From Natrialba aegyptia DSM 13077 (GTDB taxonomy: Archaea > Halobacteriota > Halobacteria > Halobacteriales > Natrialbaceae), in assembly GCF_000337535.1 (NCBI RefSeq), contig NZ_AOIP01000016.1, positions 124,001 to 188,000 of the forward strand: 64,000 nt of DNA. Direction: 5' to 3'. The number at the start of each line of letters is the position of its first letter. Within the stretch, counting starts at the first letter, position 1. Positions 47,935-56,672 of the stretch are shown here, one piece after another. Made by a program: the position numbers and the translations under genes. The notes below the pieces were generated by a model that was not told where the DNA came from, did not search any database, and worked only from the letters and a program-made list of their open reading frames with translations.

Positions 47935-48702
47935 ATGAGCATTGCCAACACACAACTAAAGACGTTGATCCAACGAGAGGTACTCCGGTTCGTCAGACGT
48001 CCGTACAACACGTTCCTCCCACCGCTGATAACGAACGTTCTGTACTTTTCGGTATTCGGCGTAATCCTGGGAAGTCGAATTGGATCCATAGGAGATGTGA
48101 CCTACATCCAATTCGTTTTGCCAGGATTAGTGGTGCTTGGAGCTATGTCGAATGCCTTCGAGAACGCTTCATTCAGCATTTTCCACGGGAGGTGGAACGA
48201 ATACATTCACGAAGTCATCACGTCGCCGCTATCGCATACGCAAACGATAGGCGGATATGTAATATCAAGTGCGCTTCGTGGCATTATTATTGGCACTTTG
48301 ATCGTTGCGGTGGGATTCATCTTCACGACAATTCCCTTTGCACATCCGTTTTACCTCCTTAGTTTTGGTGTCGTGACGACCACCCTATTCGCCGGCCTTG
48401 GCATAATCGGTGGTCTCTGGGCGGAAGACTTCGATCACCTAACGGTCATGAATCAATTCCTTCTCCGGCCGTTGGTGTTTTTCGGTGGAGTCTTCTATTC
48501 GTTAGATCAACTGGAGGGGATAGCCCACACAGCGTCGCTGCTCAACCCGATGGTCTACATGGTCAACGGTGTCCGATACGGAATGATCGGTGTTACAGAG
48601 ATAAATCCGAACAGATCTCTATTCGTGCTTTCTGCAGCAGCTGTAATTGTCCTTTTTATCGATCTTCTACTGTTCAAGCGGGGATATGGAATTTCCGACT
48701 GA
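47935..48702 (+). CDS. ABC-2 type permease, compositionally foreign
   Basis: A 255-residue membrane protein with about six helices and the ABC-2 permease segment FENASFSIFHGRWNEYIHEVITSPLS near 80. It is plainly poorer in GC than the genes around it and uses A/T-ending codons that they avoid (for example att, aat, gga). It would form an exporter with the upstream ATPase. GC-rich fragments of another permease flank it on both sides, so it seems to have replaced the native gene by recombination. Confidence 0.9.
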   Translation: MSIANTQLKTLIQREVLRFVRRPYNTFLPPLITNVLYFSVFGVILGSRIGSIGDVTYIQFVLPGLVVLGAMSNAFENASFSIFHGRWNEYIHEVITSPLSHTQTIGGYVISSALRGIIIGTLIVAVGFIFTTIPFAHPFYLLSFGVVTTTLFAGLGIIGGLWAEDFDHLTVMNQFLLRPLVFFGGVFYSLDQLEGIAHTASLLNPMVYMVNGVRYGMIGVTEINPNRSLFVLSAAAVIVLFIDLLLFKRGYGISD

Positions 48703-48755
48703 TGTGCCGTGGTGAATCACCATACGGCGTCGGGTTTTCCTAGCTCACAACACGC

Positions 48756-48791
48756 CTAATGCTGTTCAAGATCGGATACGGGTTGACGGAC
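48756..48791 (+). pseudogene. C-terminal remnant of the native ABC-2 permease
   Basis: Twelve codons reading LMLFKIGYGLTD, parallel to the end of the intact permease (LLLFKRGYGISD, then stop). Here CGA stands where TGA would be expected. Codon use is GC-rich again, so this marks the right border of the inserted AT-rich segment. Confidence 0.55.
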
Positions 48792-48887
48792 CGAGTCGGC
48801 GAGCGATCGACACACCTGATTTGGCGTCGAACGACAACACGAGAACGACCGGTCGCGATGCGAAATCGGCGTTCTCGACGGGCTTCG

Positions 48888-49907
48888 TCACCGGGTATCG
48901 AGTTCAGCAACCTGGACGAGTTGTTTCCCGATGTTCTCGCCCTCGAACAGACCGAGGAACGCATCGGGTGCGTTCTCGAACCCGTCGACGACGTGGTGAC
49001 GGTAGCGGAGGTCGTTGTCTGCGACGAACGTCGAGAGCCGATCGAGGGCTACGTCCCAGCGGTCGTCGTAGTCGCCGACGAGGAACCCCTCGACGTGTGC
49101 GCGGGTTTCGATCAACTTGGCGAGTTTTCGCGGTCCGGTCGGTACGTCAGTGGCGTTGTAGATCGAAATCTGCCCGCAGACCGCGACGCGGGCGTCGACG
49201 TTCAACAGCCGCCAGACGGCATCCGTGATCGGGCCGCCGACGTTGTCGAAGTACGCATCGACGCCGTCGGGACACGCTTCGGCCATCGCCTGTCCAAGAT
49301 CGTCGACCTCCTTGTAGTTGATCGCGTCGTCGAATCCCAGATCGCCGGTGAGCCAGTCGCATTTCTCGTCGCTGCCGGCGGTTCCGACGACACGCGCACC
49401 CGAAAGGCGGGCGAGTTGACCGGCGACGGAACCGACTGCGCCAGCGGCGGCCGAGACGACGACGGTGTCGCCGGGGGACGGATCGGCGACATCGAGCATG
49501 CCGAAGTACCCGGTCACGCCGGGCATGCCGAGGACGCCAAGGGCGGTCGAGACCGGGCCACGGTCGGGATCGACGGGGCGGAGTTCGTCCCCGTCTGCAA
49601 CGGCGTGCTCGGCCCACAGGAGATTGCCCGTGACGACATCGCCTGCCTCGAATCGATCGTGGTTCGACTCGAGGACTTCGCCGACGATGGCGGCTTGCAT
49701 CGGGTCACCGACATCCCAGGGTTCGGCGTAGGATTCGGCGTCGCGCATTCGACCGCGCATGTAGGGATCGACGGATTGGTACAGCGTTCGGACGAGGACC
49801 TCGCCCGGACCGGGCTCGGGACGGTCGACGGTTACGAGTTCGAAGTTGTCGCGGGTCGGTTCGCCGGTGGGGCGGCTGGCGAGTCGCCACTGTCTGGTTT
49901 CTGCCAT
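48888..49907 (-). CDS. NADP-dependent oxidoreductase (zinc-free MDR)
   Basis: A 339-residue medium-chain reductase of the leukotriene B4 12-hydroxydehydrogenase/prostaglandin reductase group. It has SVDPYMRGRM near 49, the nucleotide-binding AAAGAVGSVAGQLARL near 155, and YFDNVGG near 228; the zinc-ligand cysteines of alcohol dehydrogenases are missing. It reduces C=C bonds of enones or similar compounds in the group. Its start is divergent from the remnant-containing gap before dabA. Confidence 0.92.
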   Translation of the reverse strand: MAETRQWRLASRPTGEPTRDNFELVTVDRPEPGPGEVLVRTLYQSVDPYMRGRMRDAESYAEPWDVGDPMQAAIVGEVLESNHDRFEAGDVVTGNLLWAEHAVADGDELRPVDPDRGPVSTALGVLGMPGVTGYFGMLDVADPSPGDTVVVSAAAGAVGSVAGQLARLSGARVVGTAGSDEKCDWLTGDLGFDDAINYKEVDDLGQAMAEACPDGVDAYFDNVGGPITDAVWRLLNVDARVAVCGQISIYNATDVPTGPRKLAKLIETRAHVEGFLVGDYDDRWDVALDRLSTFVADNDLRYRHHVVDGFENAPDAFLGLFEGENIGKQLVQVAELDTR

Positions 49908-49984
49908 ACCGAACCTAGCGGTCGGCGACGGATGAAACGCCGGCTCGCGGAAGTCAGTGCCGGTGTTGCAATCGACGGGGGTGA

Positions 49985-50092
49985 GAGGGACCTCGAGAGC
50001 GGGGCGGCTTCGTCGTCGGCTTCCTGCTTTTCGTGCTCGTCCACTTCGTTTCGATTGCGATCCACCGGCTCGAGAAGCGCGAGGAACTGTAA
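49985..50092 (+). other. Orphan membrane-helix frame (possible gene remnant)
   Basis: An in-frame stretch without a proper start reads GGFVVGFLLFVLVHFVSIAI then HRLEKREEL and a stop at 50090-50092. It has the look of the C-terminus of a membrane protein. The frame is closed by TGA at 49982-49984. No partner sequence is visible upstream, so this is either a remnant or chance. Confidence 0.3.
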
Positions 50093-50125
50093 CGGCGGGG
50101 TAGCATCGAGGAGGACGAGACGGAG

Positions 50126-50130
50126 AAAAA
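50126..50130 (-). terminator. T-run after dabA
   Basis: A run of five T (minus strand) inside a pyrimidine-rich stretch lies about 33 bp after the dabA stop, in keeping with archaeal oligo-T termination. Confidence 0.3.
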
Positions 50131-50162
50131 GAGTCAGCAATCAGCGCTCAGTAAGCAACGGA

Positions 50163-52745
50163 TCAATCCTGCGCCGCTGTTGAAATCGGTCCCTGTCCCT
50201 GATCGCGGGCCGCCATTGCCGTCTGTGACTGCGACGTCCACTCGAGGTCGCCCCGATAGTGGAACGCCTCGTTATCGCGCTCCGGATCGATGACGGTCAG
50301 GTCGCCGACCCAGCCGTTGTCGACCAGCCGTTTGACGTCCTCGTGGTGACGGAGGATGTCGGTCACACGCTCACGGGGTGCGTGGATGACCGCTGTCAGG
50401 CGGAGCGGCTGGTGGTACGGCTCGTCGTCGGAGCACTGCAGCGACTGGAGCGGGAGACCGGTCATCAGATCGCCGCCGTTACCCTGCACGACGCCGACGT
50501 TACCGAGCGGGTTCTGCGTGATCTTCGAACCGCTGCCGTAGACGCCGTTGTCCACCGTCGCGAAGTAGTACTGGTTGTTGATCCACTGGGTGACGACCAG
50601 CGGGCCGGTCATGATGGCCTCCAGTGCCTCGCCCTCGGGATCGGTCGTCCAGTCGTAGGAGTGGAGGAACGCGCGGCCGTCTAAGCTCTCATCGTCGGTC
50701 AACTCGCGCGGGCCGATGACGAACGAGGCGTTGCCGGCCAGCCCCCACTCGGGGCGGGTTTCCGCCCAGTCGGCGGCCTTGCGCTCGACTTCGGCGACGG
50801 CCTCCTCGGGGTTGACGTCGGTCTCGTCGGTCATCGACTCGAGGCGCTCGGCCGCCGCGCCGGCCTGTGCGCGCTCGAGGTCGGCGCGAAGCTGCTCGAG
50901 GTCCTCGCGGTGGCTCTCTGGGACGGCGTCGTCGAACAGGTCGATCTCGTCGGTCGTCGTGTTGTGCTCGCCCGCGAGGAAGACCGTGTCGTCGGGGATC
51001 TGGAAGCCGCGCTCGCGGAGTTCCGCCTGCACGTCCGGATCGTTGCAGATTTCGGCGAGCACGCGTGCGTTCGGGCCGCCGGGGTTACCGGCGCAGGCCC
51101 CGCAGTCGAGGCTCGAGTCAAACGGATTATTCGTCGTCTCGCTCGCGTGGCCGGTGAAGACGACCAGGCGGGCGAACTCCGTCCAGCCCATGAGCGCGAA
51201 AGCGTTCTGGGCGTACTCGACTTTCTCCTCGAGGGTCATCCCCTGCGGAAGGTCGTGGTCGGCGTGACTGTGATCGTCGTGGTCGTCGTAATCGAGGACG
51301 GGCGAACAGAACTCGTGCTGGCTCGGGACGCGTTCCTCGACAGCGTTCTCGAGCGAGGCGATCGCCGAGGGGGCGAGCGTCCGGGCGGCCATCGCCGAGC
51401 CGTACGCGGCGCCGCCGCCTTCGACGAACGGGAAGGCGGCGACGACGTTGGCCTTGAGCCGCTTGAAGTGTTTCCGGGTCGCCCTCGCGAGGCCGGTCCA
51501 GCGGTCGCGTTTCGTCGCCGTCTCTTCGTCGTCGGGCCGGTCGACCACGCGGTGCTCGGGGTCGACGATCGGCGGACACGCGTCGACGGCGGCGGTCGCG
51601 TCGTAGCCGCGGTAGCGCATCGGGACGCCGAAGAAGCCGGCGTAGCCGTGGGTCTCGTAGCGGCCCTGCCCCTCGATGTAACGGCGGATGATCTCCGAGC
51701 GCGTGTCGATGCAAAACACCAGTTGGGCGGCCGGCCGCGACGACTCGCCCGCGTCGGCGGGATCGGTCACCGAACCGTCGAGTTGCTCGAGCAAGTGCTC
51801 GCGATAACTTTTCTCCCAGGCGGTCAGCCAACGTTCGGGGAGCGGGGGCGTCTCGTCTTCACCCTCGCTCTCGTCGCCAGCATCGGCGCCGCGCTCGTCG
51901 TCGCTCGAGGGCTCGATCGGCGCGTCCAGCAACTCCGCGAGCGTCAGCCGCACCGCGAGGTACTCGTGCAGCGTGATCGGATACGTCGATTGCCAGGGGT
52001 CGGTGTCGTCGTCGACGCGCTGTTTGATGAACCCGGTCCAGCCCGGCAGCGCGGCAAAGTGGTGCTCGGCGATGTCGATCCACCGGCCTTCGGGATGCTC
52101 GTCGAGGACCGACTCGAGCGCCTCGGTCGCCGTCTCGGGGAGGTCCGACGAGTCGTCGCAGCCGGGTACGTCGCCGTCGTAGGGGACCATCGAACGCCAG
52201 GCGGCGTAGAACCCCTCCTCGCGGTTCGGCATCGGCCACTTGGCCTGCCCTTCGTCGAGGAAGGCGGCGAGCCACTTCGAGAGCACGCGGTCAAGGATCT
52301 CAGTCGCCTCGTCGGACTCAGTGTCGGCGTCGCGCGCCGCTTCGGCCGCGGCCATCTCTTCGAGGAGGGCCTCGGGATCACGATCGATCCCGTGAGCCTC
52401 GAGTTCACCGGCGAGCACGTCGGGGTCGATCTGGCCGCGCTCCCAGGCCGTGCGAAAGATGTCGGGGTGCGGATACCCCCGTCCGCCGAACAGGCGCTCG
52501 CCGTCGGCGACGGCTCGGTGGAACGGCTGGTCCTCGAACCCCGAAAGAGGGTTGGCCGTGACGAACGAATACAGCGGCCAGACGGCCCCGACCCGCTCGA
52601 CCGCGCGCTCGATCGTCGTGGCGATGGGGTCCTGATCGGCGTCGGGGCGGGTCCCGTGGTGATCCGCCGCCTGATCGGATTGCTGTAGCGCCTGTTCGGC
52701 TCGGGCGTCGCCTTCGAGTTCGGATTGGGCAGGCTGCTTAGACAT
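50163..52745 (-). CDS. dabA: Inorganic carbon transporter subunit DabA
   Basis: An 860-residue DUF2309 protein. The beta-carbonic-anhydrase-like zinc site is complete: C345 and D347 (VFCIDTRS), H533 (FTGHASETTN) and C548 (SSLDCGACAG), with the H-to-C spacing of 15 found in characterised DabA. It works with DabB at the membrane to hydrate CO2 and trap bicarbonate using ion-motive force. Acidic inserts (SDDERGADAGDESEGEDE near 283; a His/Asp stretch near 485) look like halophilic or species-specific additions. It overlaps dabB by 8 bp. Confidence 0.93.
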   Translation of the reverse strand: MSKQPAQSELEGDARAEQALQQSDQAADHHGTRPDADQDPIATTIERAVERVGAVWPLYSFVTANPLSGFEDQPFHRAVADGERLFGGRGYPHPDIFRTAWERGQIDPDVLAGELEAHGIDRDPEALLEEMAAAEAARDADTESDEATEILDRVLSKWLAAFLDEGQAKWPMPNREEGFYAAWRSMVPYDGDVPGCDDSSDLPETATEALESVLDEHPEGRWIDIAEHHFAALPGWTGFIKQRVDDDTDPWQSTYPITLHEYLAVRLTLAELLDAPIEPSSDDERGADAGDESEGEDETPPLPERWLTAWEKSYREHLLEQLDGSVTDPADAGESSRPAAQLVFCIDTRSEIIRRYIEGQGRYETHGYAGFFGVPMRYRGYDATAAVDACPPIVDPEHRVVDRPDDEETATKRDRWTGLARATRKHFKRLKANVVAAFPFVEGGGAAYGSAMAARTLAPSAIASLENAVEERVPSQHEFCSPVLDYDDHDDHSHADHDLPQGMTLEEKVEYAQNAFALMGWTEFARLVVFTGHASETTNNPFDSSLDCGACAGNPGGPNARVLAEICNDPDVQAELRERGFQIPDDTVFLAGEHNTTTDEIDLFDDAVPESHREDLEQLRADLERAQAGAAAERLESMTDETDVNPEEAVAEVERKAADWAETRPEWGLAGNASFVIGPRELTDDESLDGRAFLHSYDWTTDPEGEALEAIMTGPLVVTQWINNQYYFATVDNGVYGSGSKITQNPLGNVGVVQGNGGDLMTGLPLQSLQCSDDEPYHQPLRLTAVIHAPRERVTDILRHHEDVKRLVDNGWVGDLTVIDPERDNEAFHYRGDLEWTSQSQTAMAARDQGQGPISTAAQD

Positions 52746-54237
52746 CGTTGTACTCCTCCTTGGTCGTGAGCACGGTCGCGGAATCCGGCTGCGAGAGGTT
52801 CAACAGCGAGACGTAGAGACGTTCGCTCGAGCGGTGCCACCCGAGTTCAGTCGCGAGGTAGGCCCCGACGAACAGGGCGACGACGAGGCCGTGGGCGATC
52901 GTCACGTCGGTCGGCGCGTGGGTCATCGCGGAGGGGACCACCGCCGAGATCGCGTTGTACAGCAGCGCGTAGCCGCCGATCGCGGTAAGGACGACCAGCG
53001 GGACGCTGACGAACCGCAGCGTCCGCGGCAGGGTCGTCCGGTTGAGGATGTCCCGCGCCGCGGTCAGCGTCGTCAGGACCACCACGAGCGTCAGGATCGT
53101 CCCGCTGTCAAACGCCAGGCCCGTCGCCTTCCCGGTGAGGGTGCCGAAGAGCACGCCGCCGCCGACGGCCGTGGCGAGGCTGACGGCGGCGCTCGCGAAG
53201 CCGAACTCGGTGTGGCCGGCGTGTTTGGCCGTCGATGCGGGCGCGGCCTCCTCGACGGCGGCTCCCGACGAGAGGAAGAGGTAGGCCTTGTAGAAGCCGT
53301 GAAGGATCAGGTGGGCGATCGCGGCCGCGAAGAAGCCGAGGCCGCACTGGAGGATCATAAAGCCCATCTGGGCCATCGTCGAGCCGCCGAGCTTGCGCTT
53401 GACGTTCGTCTGGACGAGCAACATCGCCTGTCCCAGCAGGGCGCTGACCGCGCCGAGGACGACGACGGCCGACATGATCGCGAGGTGGTCGGAAACCAGC
53501 GGCGCGAAGCGGGTCAACAGGACGCCGCCCGCGTTGACGAAGCCGGCGTGCATCAGCGCAGAAGCCGGCGTCGGAGCCGTCATCGACGACAGCAGCCACC
53601 CGTGGAACGGGAACAGTGCCGACTGGATCAGCGCCGCGAGGACGATCCCGCCGGCGGCGACGAGGCCGACCGTCGCGGAAACCTCTTCGAGGCCGCCGAG
53701 GATACCGGCGATCGATGTCGTTCCCGTCTCCCAGGCCAGCAGCGCCAGACTGCCGGCGAGTACCGCGCTGCTGGCGACGAAGTAGCGACGCGCAAGCGAA
53801 CCGGCGGCCTGCGCCTGCTCCCAGTCGCGGACGTGTCCGATGAGGCCGGCCATCAGCAGCCCCATCGCGAGCCACGCCGCCGAGAACAGCGCGACGTGAT
53901 CAGCCGCGGTTAGCGTCATCACGACGATCGTGAATCCGAGCACGCGGGCGAAAAAGCGCTCGAGGTCGCGGTCGCCCGCCATGTAGCGCCGGGAGTAGCT
54001 GTGGACGATGCCGCTGAAGAAGGTGACCACGATCCACAGCACCGCGGTCAGGCCGTCGACGACCACGTAGTCGACGCCGGTCCACGGCTCGCCGCGGTTG
54101 ACCGTCAGCGCGAGGACGCCGACGCTACAGAGAAACAGCGCCCACACCAGCCGCGTCGACGCCCGGGGGACGACCGAATCGTCCGTCGTCGTCAGTTCCG
54201 AGAGTTGTACGGCGTCGATCGAGCGTTCGTCGGTCAT
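52738..54237 (-). CDS. dabB: Inorganic carbon transporter subunit DabB
   Basis: A 499-residue multi-helix protein of the NuoL/MrpA proton-channel family. Conserved stretches include LFPFHGWLLSSMTAPTPASALMHAGFVNAGG near 210 and KRKLGGSTMAQMGFMILQCG near 281 (key Lys and Glu/His sites are in helices here). The gene ends inside the dabA start, which identifies it as the energising partner and not a complex I part. It may be expressed from a TATA box at 54321-54330. Confidence 0.93.
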   Translation of the reverse strand: MTDERSIDAVQLSELTTTDDSVVPRASTRLVWALFLCSVGVLALTVNRGEPWTGVDYVVVDGLTAVLWIVVTFFSGIVHSYSRRYMAGDRDLERFFARVLGFTIVVMTLTAADHVALFSAAWLAMGLLMAGLIGHVRDWEQAQAAGSLARRYFVASSAVLAGSLALLAWETGTTSIAGILGGLEEVSATVGLVAAGGIVLAALIQSALFPFHGWLLSSMTAPTPASALMHAGFVNAGGVLLTRFAPLVSDHLAIMSAVVVLGAVSALLGQAMLLVQTNVKRKLGGSTMAQMGFMILQCGLGFFAAAIAHLILHGFYKAYLFLSSGAAVEEAAPASTAKHAGHTEFGFASAAVSLATAVGGGVLFGTLTGKATGLAFDSGTILTLVVVLTTLTAARDILNRTTLPRTLRFVSVPLVVLTAIGGYALLYNAISAVVPSAMTHAPTDVTIAHGLVVALFVGAYLATELGWHRSSERLYVSLLNLSQPDSATVLTTKEEYNDV

Positions 54238-54320
54238 GTGTCGAGTATCACCTTCGACCAGCGCGGGCGTTCATACGGGTCGATCCGTCTGGTCGCGTTA
54301 CCAGCCCATTGAACACCCTG

Positions 54321-54330
54321 GTTATTATAT
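54321..54330 (-). promoter_or_regulatory. Box A for dabB-dabA
   Basis: ATATAATAAC (minus strand) is a strong TATA match. It lies about 88 bp before the dabB ATG, so the mRNA would have a leader of roughly 60 bases, unlike most genes here. Confidence 0.45.
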
Positions 54331-54510
54331 CCTGCTGTTCGAACAAATCGTTCGCTAAATACCGTGTGAAAGAACATCATGGTCTATCGCAAAAAGTGCC
54401 GTGAACGAACCTGCCGATCCGACGACGATCCGGAGGGCCAGTCACGCTGGCACGACTGAGACGCCGCTCACCCGCCGTTATCGTCGAAGGTGGGCGAGAA
54501 GAGGTGGTAT

Positions 54511-54542
54511 AAAAATCGAGCCGGGAGTCCGCACCGGTGCGG
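54511..54542 (-). terminator. Hairpin plus T-run after the Lrp gene
   Basis: CCGCACCGGTGCGG (54529-54542) is a perfect 14-bp palindrome directly after the Lrp stop codon; a run of five T (54515-54511 on the minus strand) follows 13 bases later. The T-run with flanking TATA could also be read as a promoter on either strand. Confidence 0.4.
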
Positions 54543-55007
54543 TCACTCCGCGGAGAACTCGTCGAACGAGGTCGACTCGTGGCTGCGCACGAGCACCTCG
54601 TCGGTAATCGTCAGACCCATGTCCGAAATCTCCTGCGCGATCGGCGTGATGTCCCGATCGTTCTTGACGACGGCCGTTACGAGGAGGTTCTCCTCGCCCG
54701 TTACCAGTTCCTGCACCGAGACGACGCCGGGAATGTCCAGAGTGTCGTCGATGTAGTCGCCTCGGTCCGGAATCGGCGCCGTACAGAAGAGGAGCATCCG
54801 GATCGGATACCCGGATTTCATGTAATCGATGTTGGCGCTGTACCCCTTGATGACCCCCTCCGACTCGAGGCGCTGGATGCGCTTGCGGACCGTACTCGAG
54901 GACGCGTCGGTCCGTTCGGCGATCTCGCCGGACGAAAGGTTCCGGGCCTCCTCCTGGAGCGCGTAGAGGATCTCCCGGTCGACCGCGTCGAGCTCGTACT
55001 CGGACAT
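54543..55007 (-). CDS. Lrp/AsnC family transcriptional regulator
   Basis: A 154-residue regulator. The N-terminal HTH reads LDAVDREILYALQEEARN then RTDASSSTVRKRIQRLESEGVI; the C-terminal RAM/AsnC domain (LLFCTAPIPDRGDY; GVVSVQELVTGEENLLVTAV) would bind a small effector. It is the gene just upstream of dabBA on the same strand and is a candidate regulator of inorganic carbon uptake. The start at 55007 has a box A 26 bp upstream. Confidence 0.92.
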   Translation of the reverse strand: MSEYELDAVDREILYALQEEARNLSSGEIAERTDASSSTVRKRIQRLESEGVIKGYSANIDYMKSGYPIRMLLFCTAPIPDRGDYIDDTLDIPGVVSVQELVTGEENLLVTAVVKNDRDITPIAQEISDMGLTITDEVLVRSHESTSFDEFSAE

Positions 55008-55028
55008 ACCGCGTCGTTTCGACCGGCG

Positions 55029-55036
55029 AATATAAG
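55029..55036 (-). promoter_or_regulatory. Box A for the Lrp-type gene
   Basis: CTTATATT on the minus strand, centred about 26 bp before the ATG at 55007; a leaderless transcript is expected. Confidence 0.5.
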
Positions 55037-55158
55037 GGACTTCGCCTGCGTCCCGCGGACCGGGTCCGGGTCCGGGTCCGACGGACCGACGCTCGCCGGT
55101 CTCGAGCCGCCTCGCACGTCTCGCTTTCGACTCGAGGAGAAGGACAGCAGCGACTCGG

Positions 55159-55353
55159 TTAGTACCCGCCTGCATCGGCGAAACAGCGACCACACCGGGA
55201 GACGTTTCGGTCCGTCGTCGTCCGGTCGATCGAGACGAGGCGGAGTCGGTCGTGAGTCACGTGCGATGTCGCGCCGCAGTGCGTTCTGAAATCGGAACGG
55301 CCGGTCTTGTGCTTGTGAACAGTGTTCGTCGTTTCGTTTAGAACCCCATCCAT
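55159..55353 (-). CDS. Small zinc-ribbon-like haloarchaeal protein
   Basis: A 64-residue protein with C26 (THCGATSHV), C54 and C57 (RCGRCFADAGGY at the very end). The terminal CGRCF-x-GGY pattern is one I know from small conserved haloarchaeal proteins, probably zinc-binding with His13 or His15 as a fourth ligand. Function is unknown. The ATG at 55353 has the box A CTATATGC 27 bp upstream, which supports the start. Confidence 0.65.
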   Translation of the reverse strand: MDGVLNETTNTVHKHKTGRSDFRTHCGATSHVTHDRLRLVSIDRTTTDRNVSRCGRCFADAGGY

Positions 55354-55375
55354 GACATATGGTAGCACTCCCAAA

Positions 55376-55385
55376 GCATATAGTT
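55376..55385 (-). promoter_or_regulatory. Box A for the small zinc-ribbon gene
   Basis: AACTATATGC on the minus strand, centred 27 bp before the ATG at 55353. Confidence 0.5.
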
Positions 55386-55716
55386 TCAGTCCCGGAGTAC
55401 GTAGGCGCCCGCGTTCTGTGACGCGATCGATTGGCCAGTCGAATCGAAAAGAAAGGCGATGAAGCGCTATTCGGGTTCGAGACGAGGTGCTACGGCACGG
55501 TTGACCTCTCCGTTCGTGCCGGTAACGTCTCGATACCGATCCACCGTCACGAAGACGGCGAGTACGCTTTGGCGACTGTACTCGAGTTCACCGCACCAGG
55601 GCATCGGAGCGACCGCGATTCGTCTGAACTCGCCAAAAGAGGACGTACGAACGATCTATCCGGATATCTGGCGAGTCGCAGGGTTTATGCATACAGGGAC
55701 GTTCTCTTTAGAGGCA

Positions 55717-55911
55717 ATGGCGAAAGGAACCGTTGATTTCTTCAACGACACTGGCGGCTACGGATTCATCGAGACTGAGGACGCGGACGACGACGTGTTC
55801 TTCCACATGGAAGACATCGGCGGCCCGGACCTTGAGGAAGGACAGGAACTCGAGTTCGAGATCGAGCAGGCCCCCAAGGGCCCGCGCGCGACGAACGTCG
55901 AGCGCCTGTAA
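55717..55911 (+). CDS. cspA: Cold-shock domain protein
   Basis: A 64-residue single OB-fold protein that binds single-stranded RNA or DNA. RNP1-like GGYGFIETED and RNP2-like DVFFHMEDI are intact, and the C-terminus PKGPRATNVERL is typical. The start at 55717 gives the usual CspA N-terminus (MAKGTVDFF); the frame is open upstream but without support. A TTTATG element about 30 bp upstream may be the promoter. Confidence 0.95.
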   Translation: MAKGTVDFFNDTGGYGFIETEDADDDVFFHMEDIGGPDLEEGQELEFEIEQAPKGPRATNVERL

Positions 55912-56102
55912 GGCGGATTCGTACGGTATCGGCACTTGACTGCAGTATTTTACTTCCGGTGAGCGACGGCGCTTGCAAGCGACGGACGAGTCCCCGCCGA
56001 CGGACGTGAACGCGACCTTTTATCTCGCTCGACTCTGTACTCCCGAGGTAGTTCACTCGCGGATCGCGTCGCACACGCGGCTACGATCCAATCCACTCGA
56101 CT

Positions 56103-56672
56103 ATGGCGAACCAGTACATTACCGCCGACGAGCACCTGCCAGAGACGGGAACAGACGAGACCGTAACGCATCTCCAGATCCGGGATCCGGAGACGAAAGA
56201 GATCTTCGAGGCGCGAGTTCACGTCGCGAGGGAGTCGGATCGGCTCGACGACCCGGAGCCGCTGTCGGTCGTCAGAGGGCCGCACGAGAACACGACCGAG
56301 CAGTGGTACGTCGAGTTCGTCGACGAGGCGGTCGAGACGGAGCGACTCGAGCGACTCGCCGACGAGCAGCGCGAGCGTTCGAACGTGGTCAACACACGGT
56401 CCGACGATCTGACGGTTCTGTTGCGGTATCTCGTCGAGACCGGCCGCTACGAGTCGACATCGGCGGCCGTCAGAGCGATCTTGTTCGAGCACCTCGCCGA
56501 CCGCGATCCGGCGGTGCTCGAAGCCTACGACGAGATCCGGACGGCTTACGACGCGGATCCGTTGCGGGAGGCGCTCGCGGATGCGAACCATAGCAACGCC
56601 GGCACAGACGACGAGCCCGCCGTCGTGGTGACGGAGCAGGAGACGGAAACCGACCGATCCGGGGCCAGATGA
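56103..56672 (+). CDS. Unknown protein, first gene of the UbiD operon
   Basis: A 189-residue acidic soluble protein with no family I recognise. The N-terminal part is beta-rich (THLQIRDPETKEIFEARVHVA), and a Glu/Arg-rich helix follows near 80-95. Residues 98-135 (VNTRSDDLTVLLRYLVETG, YESTSAAVRAILFEHLAD) resemble a ribbon-helix-helix-like DNA-binding unit. The C-terminus is disordered (DDEPAVVVTEQETETD). Its stop overlaps the UbiD start by 4 bp (ATGA), so it is probably a partner or local regulator of the two UbiD proteins. Confidence 0.7.
   Translation: MANQYITADEHLPETGTDETVTHLQIRDPETKEIFEARVHVARESDRLDDPEPLSVVRGPHENTTEQWYVEFVDEAVETERLERLADEQRERSNVVNTRSDDLTVLLRYLVETGRYESTSAAVRAILFEHLADRDPAVLEAYDEIRTAYDADPLREALADANHSNAGTDDEPAVVVTEQETETDRSGAR

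Larger units (their letters stand above)
54238..54542. other. Intergenic region between the Lrp gene and dabB
   Basis: About 305 bp. It holds the Lrp terminator (54511-54542) and a box A for dabBA (54321-54330). Between these is a second T-run on the minus strand (from caaaaag near 54390-54396). No open frame is convincing. Confidence 0.5.

Noticed and set aside
50910-52688. 592-codon open frame on the plus strand
   Set aside because: Antisense to dabA, whose zinc site and partner gene prove the minus-strand reading.
55431-55736. 101-codon plus-strand frame before the cold-shock gene
   Set aside because: No recognisable pattern and it overlaps the start of the certain cold-shock gene in another frame.
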